Below, piece after piece: positions 7,531 to 13,860 of a stretch of 38,134 bases of DNA. Position numbers and translations under genes: made by a program. The notes below the pieces were generated by a model. It did no database searches. It saw nothing but the letters and a program-made list of their open reading frames with translations, and was not told where the DNA came from. How positions within the stretch are numbered: position 1 is the first letter of the stretch; every line of letters starts with the position of its first letter. Source of the stretch: DATDRS01 sp035291605 (lineage in GTDB: Bacteria; Chloroflexota; Anaerolineae; Anaerolineales; UBA6663); assembly GCA_035291605.1 (NCBI GenBank), contig DATDRS010000499.1, positions 1-38,134 on the forward strand, written 5' to 3'.

Positions 7531-8343
7531 TCAGGTCGTCGAGCCGTGCTGTTTAGAGGCGGCGAAGAACTCGTCTTGTAACCGCCTCGTCTCCCGGTCT
7601 TCCTTGATGAGCCGGATGGCCCGGGCCAGCGCGCGCGCTCGCGCGGCCAGCAGGCGTTCCCCCTTCTCCGCCGTCGCCGGACTGCCATCACCCCGATAAT
7701 GGGTGGGATGATCGGCATACCACCAGACGCCGGTTTCCACCCCCATCTCGCGCAACGCCGCCAAGCGATCCAGCGGCATCCCCTCTCCATCGGCGCGCAG
7801 TTGATCTTTGTGAGCCAGATCAGGCCGGATGGCGAGGATTTCGCTCGTCTCTTTCTCTCCGGCGTGACCGTCAACCGTCGTCTGCCACTGCGCCGTGATG
7901 GCGGCTTCGTCCTCCGGGTCGAGCGGCGGCTCGGCCACGTAGACCACGTAATCGCGCGGGCTGGCGAGTTGAATCTGGGCGAAGAAGTGGATGAGATGGT
8001 CGTTGCCGCCGTGCGCGTTGACGATGACGATCTTGGTCAGGCCGTTGCGCGCGATTTCGCGGCAGACGTTGTCGAGCAGGCTCAGGATGAGATCGGCCTC
8101 GATGGCGATCGTGCCGGGGCAGTGGCGCGCCTCCAGGATTTGCGTGAGGACGAAATCCGGGAAGATAATGGCCGGCTCGATCTGTGCTGCGCGGCGGCAC
8201 AGCTCGCGGCCAATGAGCATATCCGTGCCGAGCGGCAGATGATGCGCATGGCGCTCGATGCAGGACAGCGGCAGCAGACAAACTCCTTGCGCCTGCGCTG
8301 CGGCTTGCGGAAATAGGTCGCCGGTCAGTTCTTCCCAACGCAT
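7531..8343 (-). CDS. Creatininase-family amidohydrolase
   Basis: 270 residues with the full creatininase signature: Glu30 in CIERHAHHLPLGTD (with His34/His35 and Asp41), NAHGGND, and DGHAGEKETSEILA, which provide the binuclear metal site. The family (PF02633) includes creatinine amidohydrolase, MftE-like peptidases and formamide hydrolases for cofactor synthesis, so the substrate is not predictable here. GGAG lies about ten bases before the ATG. It follows the ECF sigma factor gene by 57 bases on the same strand and may be cotranscribed with it. Confidence 0.87.
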   Translation of the reverse strand: MRWEELTGDLFPQAAAQAQGVCLLPLSCIERHAHHLPLGTDMLIGRELCRRAAQIEPAIIFPDFVLTQILEARHCPGTIAIEADLILSLLDNVCREIARNGLTKIVIVNAHGGNDHLIHFFAQIQLASPRDYVVYVAEPPLDPEDEAAITAQWQTTVDGHAGEKETSEILAIRPDLAHKDQLRADGEGMPLDRLAALREMGVETGVWWYADHPTHYRGDGSPATAEKGERLLAARARALARAIRLIKEDRETRRLQDEFFAASKQHGSTT

Positions 8344-8400
8344 AGGTCATGGTCTCCTTTGGCTTTAGGATGAGGCGCCGCCCTACGCGGAAATAACCCA

Positions 8401-9510
8401 CTAGGCGGGATCGCCTCCGCTGGTTAGCCTCGGCGGCAAGCCGAAGCGGAGTGGCAAAGAGGCGTCAATAAAGCTGATGATTTGAGCAAGTTGGTCTGCC
8501 TGGCAAGCCAACACGTGAATCCCGAAGGCTTGATACTCATTCCCTTCCACCCGTTGATAGATGGCAAAGGCGGGTTGAGCATTGGCCCGTGTCGGCCGCA
8601 GCCGCCAACGGCCCGCGGCCTCGCCGGGGAACATCCCCTGATCCGCAAATAGCGTCGCGGCGACGAATGCGCCAATAGCCGTCCGGCCGCGATACCACGA
8701 GGGGGAGGGCGGCATCGCCAACGTTGCATCCTCTTTGAGCAATGCGACCAGTCCCGCCACATCGGCCGTTTCCCAGGCTTGCACAAAACGCTCAAGCAGC
8801 CTCTGGGTTCGTTCGTCAGGCAGCCGGGTGGCCAGGCTTTCCGGCTCCCGGCCATGATAGTGTTTAGCCAGCGTCGCCCGCGCCCGGTGAAGCGCGCTGT
8901 TGGTCGCAGAGACGGTCAGCCCGAGCAGTTCCGCTACTTCGCGGGCGGACCAGTCCAGCACATCGCTTAAGATCAATACGGCGCGTTGGCGCGGCGGCAA
9001 CGCCTGTAAGGCGGTTAAGAAGGCGAGCGAGACGCTTTCGTAGGCGGAATAGCGAGCTTCCGGGTTGGCCGTGGCCTCAACCAGCCATTCGTCCGGAAAA
9101 GGCTCCAACCAGCTTATCTCTGAGGTGGGGGGCAAAATCGGGGCGCGGGGGTCTGAGGCAGGCTGAGCTCGGGTGGGCAGTGAGCGCCGGCTTCGCGTTC
9201 GATCGAGGGCATCCAGGCAGGCGTTCGTGGCAATCTTGTAGAGCCAGGCCCGGAACGACGCCCGGCCCTGGTACGTATCGAGCCGCCGCCAGGCGCGCAG
9301 AAGCGTTTCCTGCACCAGGTCCTCCGCTTCGTGCAGTGAGCCGAGGATGCGATAACAGTGAATCTGCAGCTCGCGGCGGTAAGGCTCGGTCAGATCGCCG
9401 AATTCATGGGCATTCCCGCGCCGGGCCGCGGCGAGGCGCTCGGCCTCGACCGGGTTGGGCAGGGGGATGCGCGCGTGCGTGGTGGGATTCTGGCTACCAG
9501 CTTTAGACAT
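8401..9510 (-). CDS. ECF-type sigma-70 factor with C-terminal NTF2/SnoaL-like domain
   Basis: 369 residues. Region 2 (RILGSLHEAEDLVQETLLRAWRRL, about 55-80, then FRAWLYKIATNACLD) and region 4 (LPPRQRAVLILSDVLDWSAREVAELLGL, about 165-195, then SALHRARATL) are clear. A SnoaL/NTF2-like domain follows (about 225-350: LLERFVQAWETADVAGLVALLKEDATLAMPP). ECF factors of this architecture usually have no classic anti-sigma factor; the C-terminal domain controls activity, and many regulate a neighbouring enzyme gene. Here the divergent gene at 9671 is the natural candidate target, with two inverted repeats between them. The ribosome site for the ATG at 9510 is weak. Confidence 0.88.
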   Translation of the reverse strand: MSKAGSQNPTTHARIPLPNPVEAERLAAARRGNAHEFGDLTEPYRRELQIHCYRILGSLHEAEDLVQETLLRAWRRLDTYQGRASFRAWLYKIATNACLDALDRTRSRRSLPTRAQPASDPRAPILPPTSEISWLEPFPDEWLVEATANPEARYSAYESVSLAFLTALQALPPRQRAVLILSDVLDWSAREVAELLGLTVSATNSALHRARATLAKHYHGREPESLATRLPDERTQRLLERFVQAWETADVAGLVALLKEDATLAMPPSPSWYRGRTAIGAFVAATLFADQGMFPGEAAGRWRLRPTRANAQPAFAIYQRVEGNEYQAFGIHVLACQADQLAQIISFIDASLPLRFGLPPRLTSGGDPA

Positions 9511-9529
9511 AACCGTTTTCTCGGACTTG

Positions 9530-9616
9530 CCGGATCCCAGTGAGTATGACGGTTCACCGGGATCAAACTGTGCGGTTCATGTTCCCTACGCGAATTTCGG
9601 GCTGACCGCACAGTTT
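9530..9616. promoter_or_regulatory. Two inverted repeats in the sigma factor / 9671 divergent spacer
   Basis: A perfect 12-bp inverted repeat, AAACTGTGCGGT (9565-9576) and ACCGCACAGTTT (9605-9616), with 28 bases between. Beside it lies a second, near-perfect repeat, GATCCCAGTGA and TCACCGGGATC, between about 9533 and 9563. They lie between the divergent starts at 9510 and 9671. They could be operators, or a structured element inserted there. No transcription factor gene is adjacent apart from the sigma factor. Confidence 0.55.
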
Positions 9617-9670
9617 TGGCGCCCTGCCCCGTCTTATAGGGTAGAAACCAACCACCCAAAGGAGAATACC

Positions 9671-9976
9671 ATGAAATACATCACTGTGGTACGGGGCAAA
9701 CTGAAGGGGAGTCAGAAAGAAGCGCGGTTGGCCCACGATGCGACGGTCGAGAAGCTATCGGCCATGACCCGGCCCATGGGGGCCATCGGGCATCAGCCCT
9801 ATCTGAATCCCCAGAACCCAATGGAATTTCTGGCCGTGGACACGTGGAACAATCTGGAAGGTCTGCAGAAGTTCATGAGCGACCCGAACGTTGCCGCAGA
9901 GTTTGGCAAGGTCTTTGAAGGCATGCCGGATATTTCTGTCTGGGGTGAATCGGGCTGGGCTTCCTTCTCCGAGTAA
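9671..9976 (+). CDS. Small protein of probable dimeric alpha/beta-barrel type
   Basis: 101 residues, ATG preceded by AAAGGAG at ideal distance. Beta-strand starts such as YITVVRGKLKG and FLAVDTWNNLEGLQKFM, followed by EFGKVFEGMPDISVW, resemble antibiotic-biosynthesis-monooxygenase or DUF1330-like dimeric ferredoxin-fold proteins. No catalytic residue can be assigned. Its position divergent from an ECF factor with an NTF2-like tail suggests it is the factor's target, which is inference from how such factors are usually arranged. Confidence 0.65.
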   Translation: MKYITVVRGKLKGSQKEARLAHDATVEKLSAMTRPMGAIGHQPYLNPQNPMEFLAVDTWNNLEGLQKFMSDPNVAAEFGKVFEGMPDISVWGESGWASFSE

Positions 9977-10019
9977 GCAACGCGGCTCGGGCCGCCTCTC
10001 CAACCTGTCTGAGTCTGTA

Positions 10020-10053
10020 ATGCCCGGCGTGCGCCCAGGTGGCCGCCGGGCAT
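10020..10053. terminator. Hairpin between convergent genes (possible bidirectional terminator)
   Basis: A 10-bp perfect stem ATGCCCGGCG/CGCCGGGCAT with a 14-base loop, between the end of the 9671 gene and the end of the GNAT gene. There is no clear T-tract on either side, so termination is plausible but not assured. Confidence 0.45.
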
Positions 10054-10084
10054 GGAGTCGTTAAGTTTCGCCTTCGTCTTTAGT

Positions 10085-10648
10085 CTAAACTGTTGGCGCT
10101 TGCCTGGGTTGTTGTGCTTGCCACTCGAAATCGAGCAGACCGAACACCAGAGTATCCCACCACCGACCTTTGAAGTATTCCTTCTCGCGCAGCCGTCCTT
10201 CGAGCCGCATGCCGAGCTTCTCCAGCACGCGGGCGGAACCCACATTGTCGGCGAGACACCACGCCCAGATGCGGTGGAGCTGAAGGTGCGTGAACCCAAA
10301 CTGCACGATGGCGCGGGCGGCTTCGGTCGCATAGCCGCGCCCCCACTGTCGGGGGGATAGCTCGTATCCGATATCGGCCTCCTGGGCCTCGGCGGCCTCC
10401 ATGCGGAGTCCGCAGTTGCCAATCAGCTGGCGGCTGGCTTTCAAGCGGATGGCCAGTTGAAACTTGGTCCGGGGTTGCTCCTGTTGTTGAGCCAGAAACC
10501 TGTGAACGAATGCCTGCACGGCTTCTGGCGTTCTGTCTGTCCATTCATAGTAGCGGAGATAGAGCGGGTCGGTCTGATACGCCAGAACGGCCGGCCAGTC
10601 GGGTTCCTCGAATTCTCTCAGGATCAGCCGCTCGGTGGTCAGTTGCAT
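10085..10648 (-). CDS. GNAT acetyltransferase, RimJ/RimL type
   Basis: 187 residues. It starts with the classic TERLILREFEEPDW of RimJ/RimL acetyltransferases and carries the acetyl-CoA loop region (ELSPRQWGRGYATEAARAIVQFGF, about 95-118) and the late motif NVGSARVLEKLGMRLEGRLREKEYFKGRWWD. Such enzymes acetylate protein N-termini or small amines; the substrate cannot be read from sequence. No evident Shine-Dalgarno precedes the ATG. It is convergent with the 9671 gene. Confidence 0.85.
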   Translation of the reverse strand: MQLTTERLILREFEEPDWPAVLAYQTDPLYLRYYEWTDRTPEAVQAFVHRFLAQQQEQPRTKFQLAIRLKASRQLIGNCGLRMEAAEAQEADIGYELSPRQWGRGYATEAARAIVQFGFTHLQLHRIWAWCLADNVGSARVLEKLGMRLEGRLREKEYFKGRWWDTLVFGLLDFEWQAQQPRQAPTV

Positions 10649-10804
10649 GGAGGATGTCTAAGACAATCTCGAAGTACACATTTGAAACTTTCCGGGTGAG
10701 AGACGGTCTAACTATCAAGAGCAACGAAGAGTAGCACTCTACTCACCCCTTGCAGGTATCACAATACAAGTCATGACCGCTCCCTCTTCCAACCCTGTAG
10801 TGAG

Positions 10805-11374
10805 ATGTATTCCATGATTAAGAAACCCCTGCTCGGAACGACCGGCAAACAATGGCTAAAAAGCATTCACCTGATCCTGTCCGTGATCTGGCTTGGCGCG
10901 GCCATCAGCATGAACATTCTGCGGTTTGCCTGGGCGCCTTCAGCCCAGGGCGACCTTTACGCGGTTGACCACTCGATCGCACTCATAGACAATTGGGTCG
11001 TTGTCCCCGCGGCGTGGGGCGCCCTCCTCACCGGCTTATTAGAGAGCTGGCTCACGAGCTGGGGCTTTTTCAAATATCGGTGGGTGACGGTGAAGTGGAT
11101 CGGGACCGTGGCCATCATGATCTATGCACCGCTTTTCGTATCACAGTGGGACCGACAAATCGAGGCGATTTCTAAGGTCGAAGGGCTCCTAGCGCTTCAG
11201 AATCCGGCCTACCTTCAATATCGGCTCCTCTATACCCTATCGGGCATCGGCCTCATCGCCATCCTTGCCTTGCTTTCAATTATCTCGACCTTGAAGCCGT
11301 GGACGAAGCAGGACCGATTAAACTCAAAGCCCAAGTTGAAGTTTTCGTCGGCGACCAGGCGAAGCATGCCTTAG
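10805..11374 (+). CDS. DUF2269-like four-helix membrane protein with acquired C-terminal tail
   Basis: 189 residues with four hydrophobic segments (about 20-40, 65-85, 95-115 and 145-165). The KQWLKSIHLILSVIWLGAAISMNIL opening resembles DUF2269/CopD-like membrane proteins. The last ~12 residues (KFSSATRRSMP) are the antisense of the start of a DUF5615-like toxin gene on the other strand (11335-11367), so the natural C-terminus was probably lost or extended by a recombination. The stop overlaps the stop of the DUF433 gene by four bases. The ATG at 10814 is an alternative start. Confidence 0.68.
   Translation: MYSMIKKPLLGTTGKQWLKSIHLILSVIWLGAAISMNILRFAWAPSAQGDLYAVDHSIALIDNWVVVPAAWGALLTGLLESWLTSWGFFKYRWVTVKWIGTVAIMIYAPLFVSQWDRQIEAISKVEGLLALQNPAYLQYRLLYTLSGIGLIAILALLSIISTLKPWTKQDRLNSKPKLKFSSATRRSMP
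11230..11367 (-). pseudogene. Truncated DUF5615 (Mut7-C/PIN-like) toxin remnant
   Basis: Three bases after the DUF433 stop, an ATG at 11367 begins MLRLVADENFN, the characteristic N-terminus of DUF5615 toxin-like proteins that accompany DUF433. After 11 codons (to about 11335) the similarity stops: the frame runs on through antisense of the neighbouring membrane protein gene and ends at 11230. Family members are about 110-125 residues, so roughly 90% of the gene is missing. The break marks a deletion or recombination junction between about 11300 and 11335. Confidence 0.65.
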
Positions 11375-11700
11375 GCCCCTTTGCGACGAGCCAATAGGCG
11401 GTCTCGTACACCGTGAGGGTCGAAGCGGGCTTCGTTCTGCTTCCGCACCGATTCCGCCTGCTGCTTGCGCCGCTGGAGATAGGCGTCAACTTCGGAAGGG
11501 CGCCGCAAATAATAAGCGATGACGGCGTAGACATCGGCCAGATGCAAGGAGGGATACTTATAAGTGATTTCTTCCGCCGTTGCCCCATCCAGGAATGCGC
11601 CGATCACTGTGTCGAGTGTGACGCGGGTCCTGCCTACGCGTACGACCCCATTAGCATCTGTGGCCAGCGGGACAGGTTCAGCAGCAATTGACAGCGTCAT
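11371..11700 (-). CDS. DUF433 antitoxin-like winged/helix-turn-helix protein
   Basis: 109 residues. A short beta N-terminus (VPLATDANGVVRVGRTRVTLDTVI) and the DUF433 core GAFLDGATAEEITYKYPSLHLADVYAVIAYYLRRPSEVDAYL are unmistakable. DUF433 proteins (PF04255) are predicted DNA-binding antitoxins normally followed by a DUF5615 toxin gene; here that partner is reduced to 11 codons. The start at 11700 has GGAG at good distance; the longer frame from 11799 reads through the attC-like structure. The gene has lower GC than the flanking chromosome and lies on the inner side of attC2, so it probably belonged to a third, now truncated cassette. Confidence 0.85.
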   Translation of the reverse strand: MTLSIAAEPVPLATDANGVVRVGRTRVTLDTVIGAFLDGATAEEITYKYPSLHLADVYAVIAYYLRRPSEVDAYLQRRKQQAESVRKQNEARFDPHGVRDRLLARRKGA

Positions 11701-11793
11701 GGCGATTTCTCCGTGGCCGGTATTGTAGCGTATCTCAATGAGCGGGGCGACTCGTGTGATTTTGGCCCCCTGTGAAGTGAGAAGCGGCGGACG

Positions 11794-11922
11794 GCCCAAT
11801 GGCCTGCGCGTCAGCCGCTTGCGCGGGTCTGGAAAGACCCGGTCGCCAACCCGAACCTATGCGACCAAGACCGGCCAGTTCATCGAGCGCGGAGCGCGAG
11901 TCGGCTGCACGTGATGTTGGGC
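11794..11922 (-). other. attC-like site 2 (degenerate)
   Basis: A 129-base imperfect palindrome. Read on the minus strand it begins GCCCAAC (R'' box, 11922-11916) and ends ATTGGGC (R' position, 11800-11794), where a functional site would have GTTGGGC. The L arms pair as CAGCCGACTC with GCAAGCGGCTG. The unpaired base in the first half (GTCGG against GCGG) is at the same place as in attC site 1, which fixes the orientation as minus. The central part is a long structured spacer. The A in place of the cleaved G suggests the site is inactive. Confidence 0.6.
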
Positions 11923-11958
11923 GCGGGATAGCCATGACCCGCCTCTCATTTGCTGCCC

Positions 11959-12330
11959 TTATAACTCATAACCCCGCGCTACCCAATAGTGCCAATCCGC
12001 GACGGCTTCTCGTGTTTCTTCGTCAGTCTTGGCAATGGGCTTCACCTGTGCCAAAGGAACGGCCAGCGTTCGTCTATCCCATCGCGTTTCGACAAACATC
12101 TCATGTTGGCATTCGCTTTCGGGGGCCATGCCGAGAATTTCAGTTTCGTCTCTCTTGCGAAGCGGTGAAATCGCGCGGTCTGCGATACATTGGGCAAGAA
12201 ACGGAAAATGCAATTTGTCTTCAAGATAGTAATACCAGCCCATCGCCTGTTCTTCCGGGCCATTGGCATCTACGATGATTTCCAGCGTGATGCGTTCATC
12301 CCGCTTGGGGTCTTTCTTGATGGGCGGCAT
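11959..12330 (-). CDS. CcbP-type calcium-binding protein
   Basis: 123 residues. The sequence matches the pattern of the CcbP calcium-binding family (PF11535; the founding member is from Anabaena): GPEEQAMGWYYYLEDKLHFPFLAQCIADRAISPLRKRDE, ILGMAPESEC, FVETRWDRRTLAVPLAQVKPI and a terminal EAVADWHYWVARGYEL. The protein is acidic and cytoplasmic. Family members buffer Ca2+, but many uncharacterised relatives sit in mobile elements. I chose the ATG at 12330, five bases after GGAGG, over the ATG at 12342. It lies in cassette 2 just before attC2. Confidence 0.78.
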   Translation of the reverse strand: MPPIKKDPKRDERITLEIIVDANGPEEQAMGWYYYLEDKLHFPFLAQCIADRAISPLRKRDETEILGMAPESECQHEMFVETRWDRRTLAVPLAQVKPIAKTDEETREAVADWHYWVARGYEL

Positions 12331-12363
12331 GCTGTCCTCCATTTCGATTATGAGTGTGGGCAG

Positions 12364-12627
12364 TCAACTTGCGTCCGCATCATATTCCACAACTGCACCT
12401 AATGGCAAGTCATTTCGCGTCATCACGGCCATGACCCGCTTCAAATCTATGTCTGCGAGCATCGAATAACTCTTGGCCAAACCGTTAATCGTATGCCGTG
12501 ATTTGCTGTTGGTTCCCCTGTCCTTGGCCTCGTTCACTTTTAGAAGCAAACAGGCCAAGTCGTATATATCGCCTTCGTAAAGCACGCTAATGTTTTTCAG
12601 CGAACTCACGCCGATTTTTTCTGTCAC
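12364..12627 (-). CDS. Small cassette-borne protein of unknown function
   Basis: 87 residues from a GTG at 12627 that is preceded by GGAGA at eight bases; the longer frame from 12744 runs through the attC structure and is not credible. The product is mixed charge without transmembrane helix: VTEKIGVSSLKNISVLYEG ... AVVEYDADAS. No family recognised. It is the first gene of cassette 2, only about 20 bases from the cassette's 5' end, and is followed at 33 bases by the CcbP-type gene. Confidence 0.6.
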   Translation of the reverse strand: MTEKIGVSSLKNISVLYEGDIYDLACLLLKVNEAKDRGTNSKSRHTINGLAKSYSMLADIDLKRVMAVMTRNDLPLGAVVEYDADAS

Positions 12628-12646
12628 AGAGCATTCTCCACGAAGC

Positions 12647-12718
12647 GCCCAACGACGGGCATAACCCGCTTGCGACGAGCGCAGCGAGGAGCAAGTCGGG
12701 TTCATGCCGTTGTTAGGG
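12647..12718 (-). other. attC recombination site 1
   Basis: A 72-base imperfect palindrome with all attC elements. On the minus strand: R'' CCCTAAC (12718-12712), an L'' arm GGCATGAACCCGACTTGC, a short variable loop, an L' arm GCAAGCGGGTTATGCC, and R' GTTGGGC (12653-12647), a perfect GTTRRRY core. The 5' half carries extra unpaired bases relative to the 3' half (GTCGGG against GCGGG; GTTCATG against GTTATG), the extrahelical bases that orient an attC. The nuclease stop codon lies inside R'', as is common for cassettes. Confidence 0.82.
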
Positions 12719-13670
12719 AGCCTCCCTGAGCTTGAACGACACACTGTAGTACCGAACGTCGATATTGTTTGTCATTTCCAGAGCGTAAGACAATTTGGGA
12801 TCGGGATTGCGGCAAATGATAAGGCCCTTCACGACCTGTCCGCTCGTGCAGAGATTTTGCTTTACCCATCCCATGTAACGAAGAATCTGGCCGATCACTT
12901 GATCGGACGGACGGCCCTTTTTGAGCTCAATCACAACGAACGATTTTGACTTCGGCTCAACTGACAAAATGTCTATCGGACCAATATCGGTGGAGTACTG
13001 CTGGCCATCGTTCCCTTCTGCATCCTCGTAGATCTTCAGTTCTCCCTTGAAAATTGTATGGAAGTTGCTGACGATGAAGTCCTCCAAGTACTTCTCAAGA
13101 ACAAAGGCATTCGGGTCTTCGAGCGCCTCAGGAACTTCCGAGGAAACAGATTGTGCGCCTGAACTCTCAAGGAAACTGCGGAATTGCTCATCTGAAAACT
13201 CGGAGAGCGTGTGCATAGGGAAAACGACGTCTGGGAAGACTTTATCACGTGGCTGTTCCTGCCATGAGACCTCGAGGAAATTGGGATGTCCATGAACTGG
13301 ACTCTTTCCCGGAGCGTAGAATGCTGATCGGCTCACTTTGCCGACCCCCGCAAGAGTTTTACGTCCACGTCGAGCAATAATGAAGTCGCCTGGGCTGATC
13401 TCATGATAGAAAGCCCAGATCATATTCGTATAGAGGGCCTTCGTCGCTGGTGGCTTGTCCACGTAGGTCGACGCGACGGCCTCGGAAAGTTCTTCTCGGC
13501 TCATCTTCGATACGTCCCCAAGCTCCTTCCAACTAATCGAGATGAGGTTGTTGGCAATGTCGAATTGCCATACTTTATCGAATAGCTCTGGCGGTTTCGA
13601 CTCGACCGGGGCAATTATCCAATAGCGAGGCATAGAGTAGCCCTCCAGGATTGTGATGTAGGCTCCCTAA
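12653..13670 (-). mobile_element. Integron gene cassette 1 (nuclease gene + attC1)
   Basis: A 1018-bp unit on the minus strand. Its 5' end is TTAGGGAGCC after a G at 13671, and its attC1 R'' box is preceded by GGCTCCC. GTTAGGGAGCCT (13671-13660, minus) is therefore a perfect 12-bp inverted complement of AGGCTCCCTAAC at the R'' end (12723-12712). In the circular cassette these two would form the closed R''/R' stem, which is direct sequence evidence of the integron mechanism. No integrase gene is in the window. Confidence 0.75.
12713..13633 (-). CDS. PD-(D/E)XK nuclease with NucS-like C-terminal and EVE/MrcB-like N-terminal domain
   Basis: 306 residues. The N-terminal half (MPRYWIIAPVESKPP, WAFYHEISPGDFIIARRGRKTLAGVGKV at about 73-100) looks like the EVE/PUA-related or restriction-protein N-terminal domains that bind modified bases. 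The C-terminal half is a DUF91/NucS-type PD-(D/E)XK nuclease: a helix LEKYLEDFIVSNF with Glu180, Asp221 (IGPIDILS), Glu236 and Lys238 (VVIELKKG) and Gln249 (GQILRYMGWV), all the metal and catalytic residues in place. A modification-dependent restriction or defence role is inferred. It has clearly lower GC than flanking genes and is a single-gene integron cassette. GGAGGG lies upstream of the ATG. Confidence 0.8.
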   Translation of the reverse strand: MPRYWIIAPVESKPPELFDKVWQFDIANNLISISWKELGDVSKMSREELSEAVASTYVDKPPATKALYTNMIWAFYHEISPGDFIIARRGRKTLAGVGKVSRSAFYAPGKSPVHGHPNFLEVSWQEQPRDKVFPDVVFPMHTLSEFSDEQFRSFLESSGAQSVSSEVPEALEDPNAFVLEKYLEDFIVSNFHTIFKGELKIYEDAEGNDGQQYSTDIGPIDILSVEPKSKSFVVIELKKGRPSDQVIGQILRYMGWVKQNLCTSGQVVKGLIICRNPDPKLSYALEMTNNIDVRYYSVSFKLREAP

Positions 13671-13682
13671 CCTATAGTAGCT

Positions 13683-13771
13683 GGAAACTTTCCACCTATC
13701 TCCCCGCGCCTTATACGGAAATATCCTTCCGTAAAATCTCCCCCAGCAGCACCCATTGCGGAAAATTTCCG
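13683..13771. repeat. Three GGAA/TTCC palindromes upstream of the cassette array
   Basis: GGAAACTTTCC (13683-13693), TACGGAA...TTCCGTA (13714-13733) and CGGAAAATTTCCG (13759-13771) lie within 90 bases, between the hydrolase stop and the cassette boundary. They could be operators, a former attachment region, or small repeats. The 227-bp spacer 13634-13860 holds no gene. Confidence 0.5.
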
Positions 13772-13860
13772 TAATCTGGGTCTGTAGAGACTCTTTTGCG
13801 GACACGCCTATCCGCCTTTTGCGCCAATTTGGCCTGGGAAAATGCGGAACAAATCTCCCC

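Larger units (their letters stand above)
11800..12652 (-). mobile_element. Integron gene cassette 2 (small ORF + CcbP-type gene + attC2)
   Basis: Boundaries follow from the integron cleavage rule. On the minus strand the 5' end is TTGGGCGC at 12652, immediately after the G of attC1's R' box, and the cassette ends with attC2. The 5' end GTTGGGCGC (12653-12645) is the exact inverted complement of GCGCCCAAC at attC2's R'' box (11924-11916), as expected when a circular cassette has been inserted. It carries two genes on the minus strand. Confidence 0.62.

Noticed and set aside
12364..12744. 126-codon version of the small cassette gene
   Set aside because: The first ~39 codons read through attC1; the GTG at 12627 has a ribosome site.
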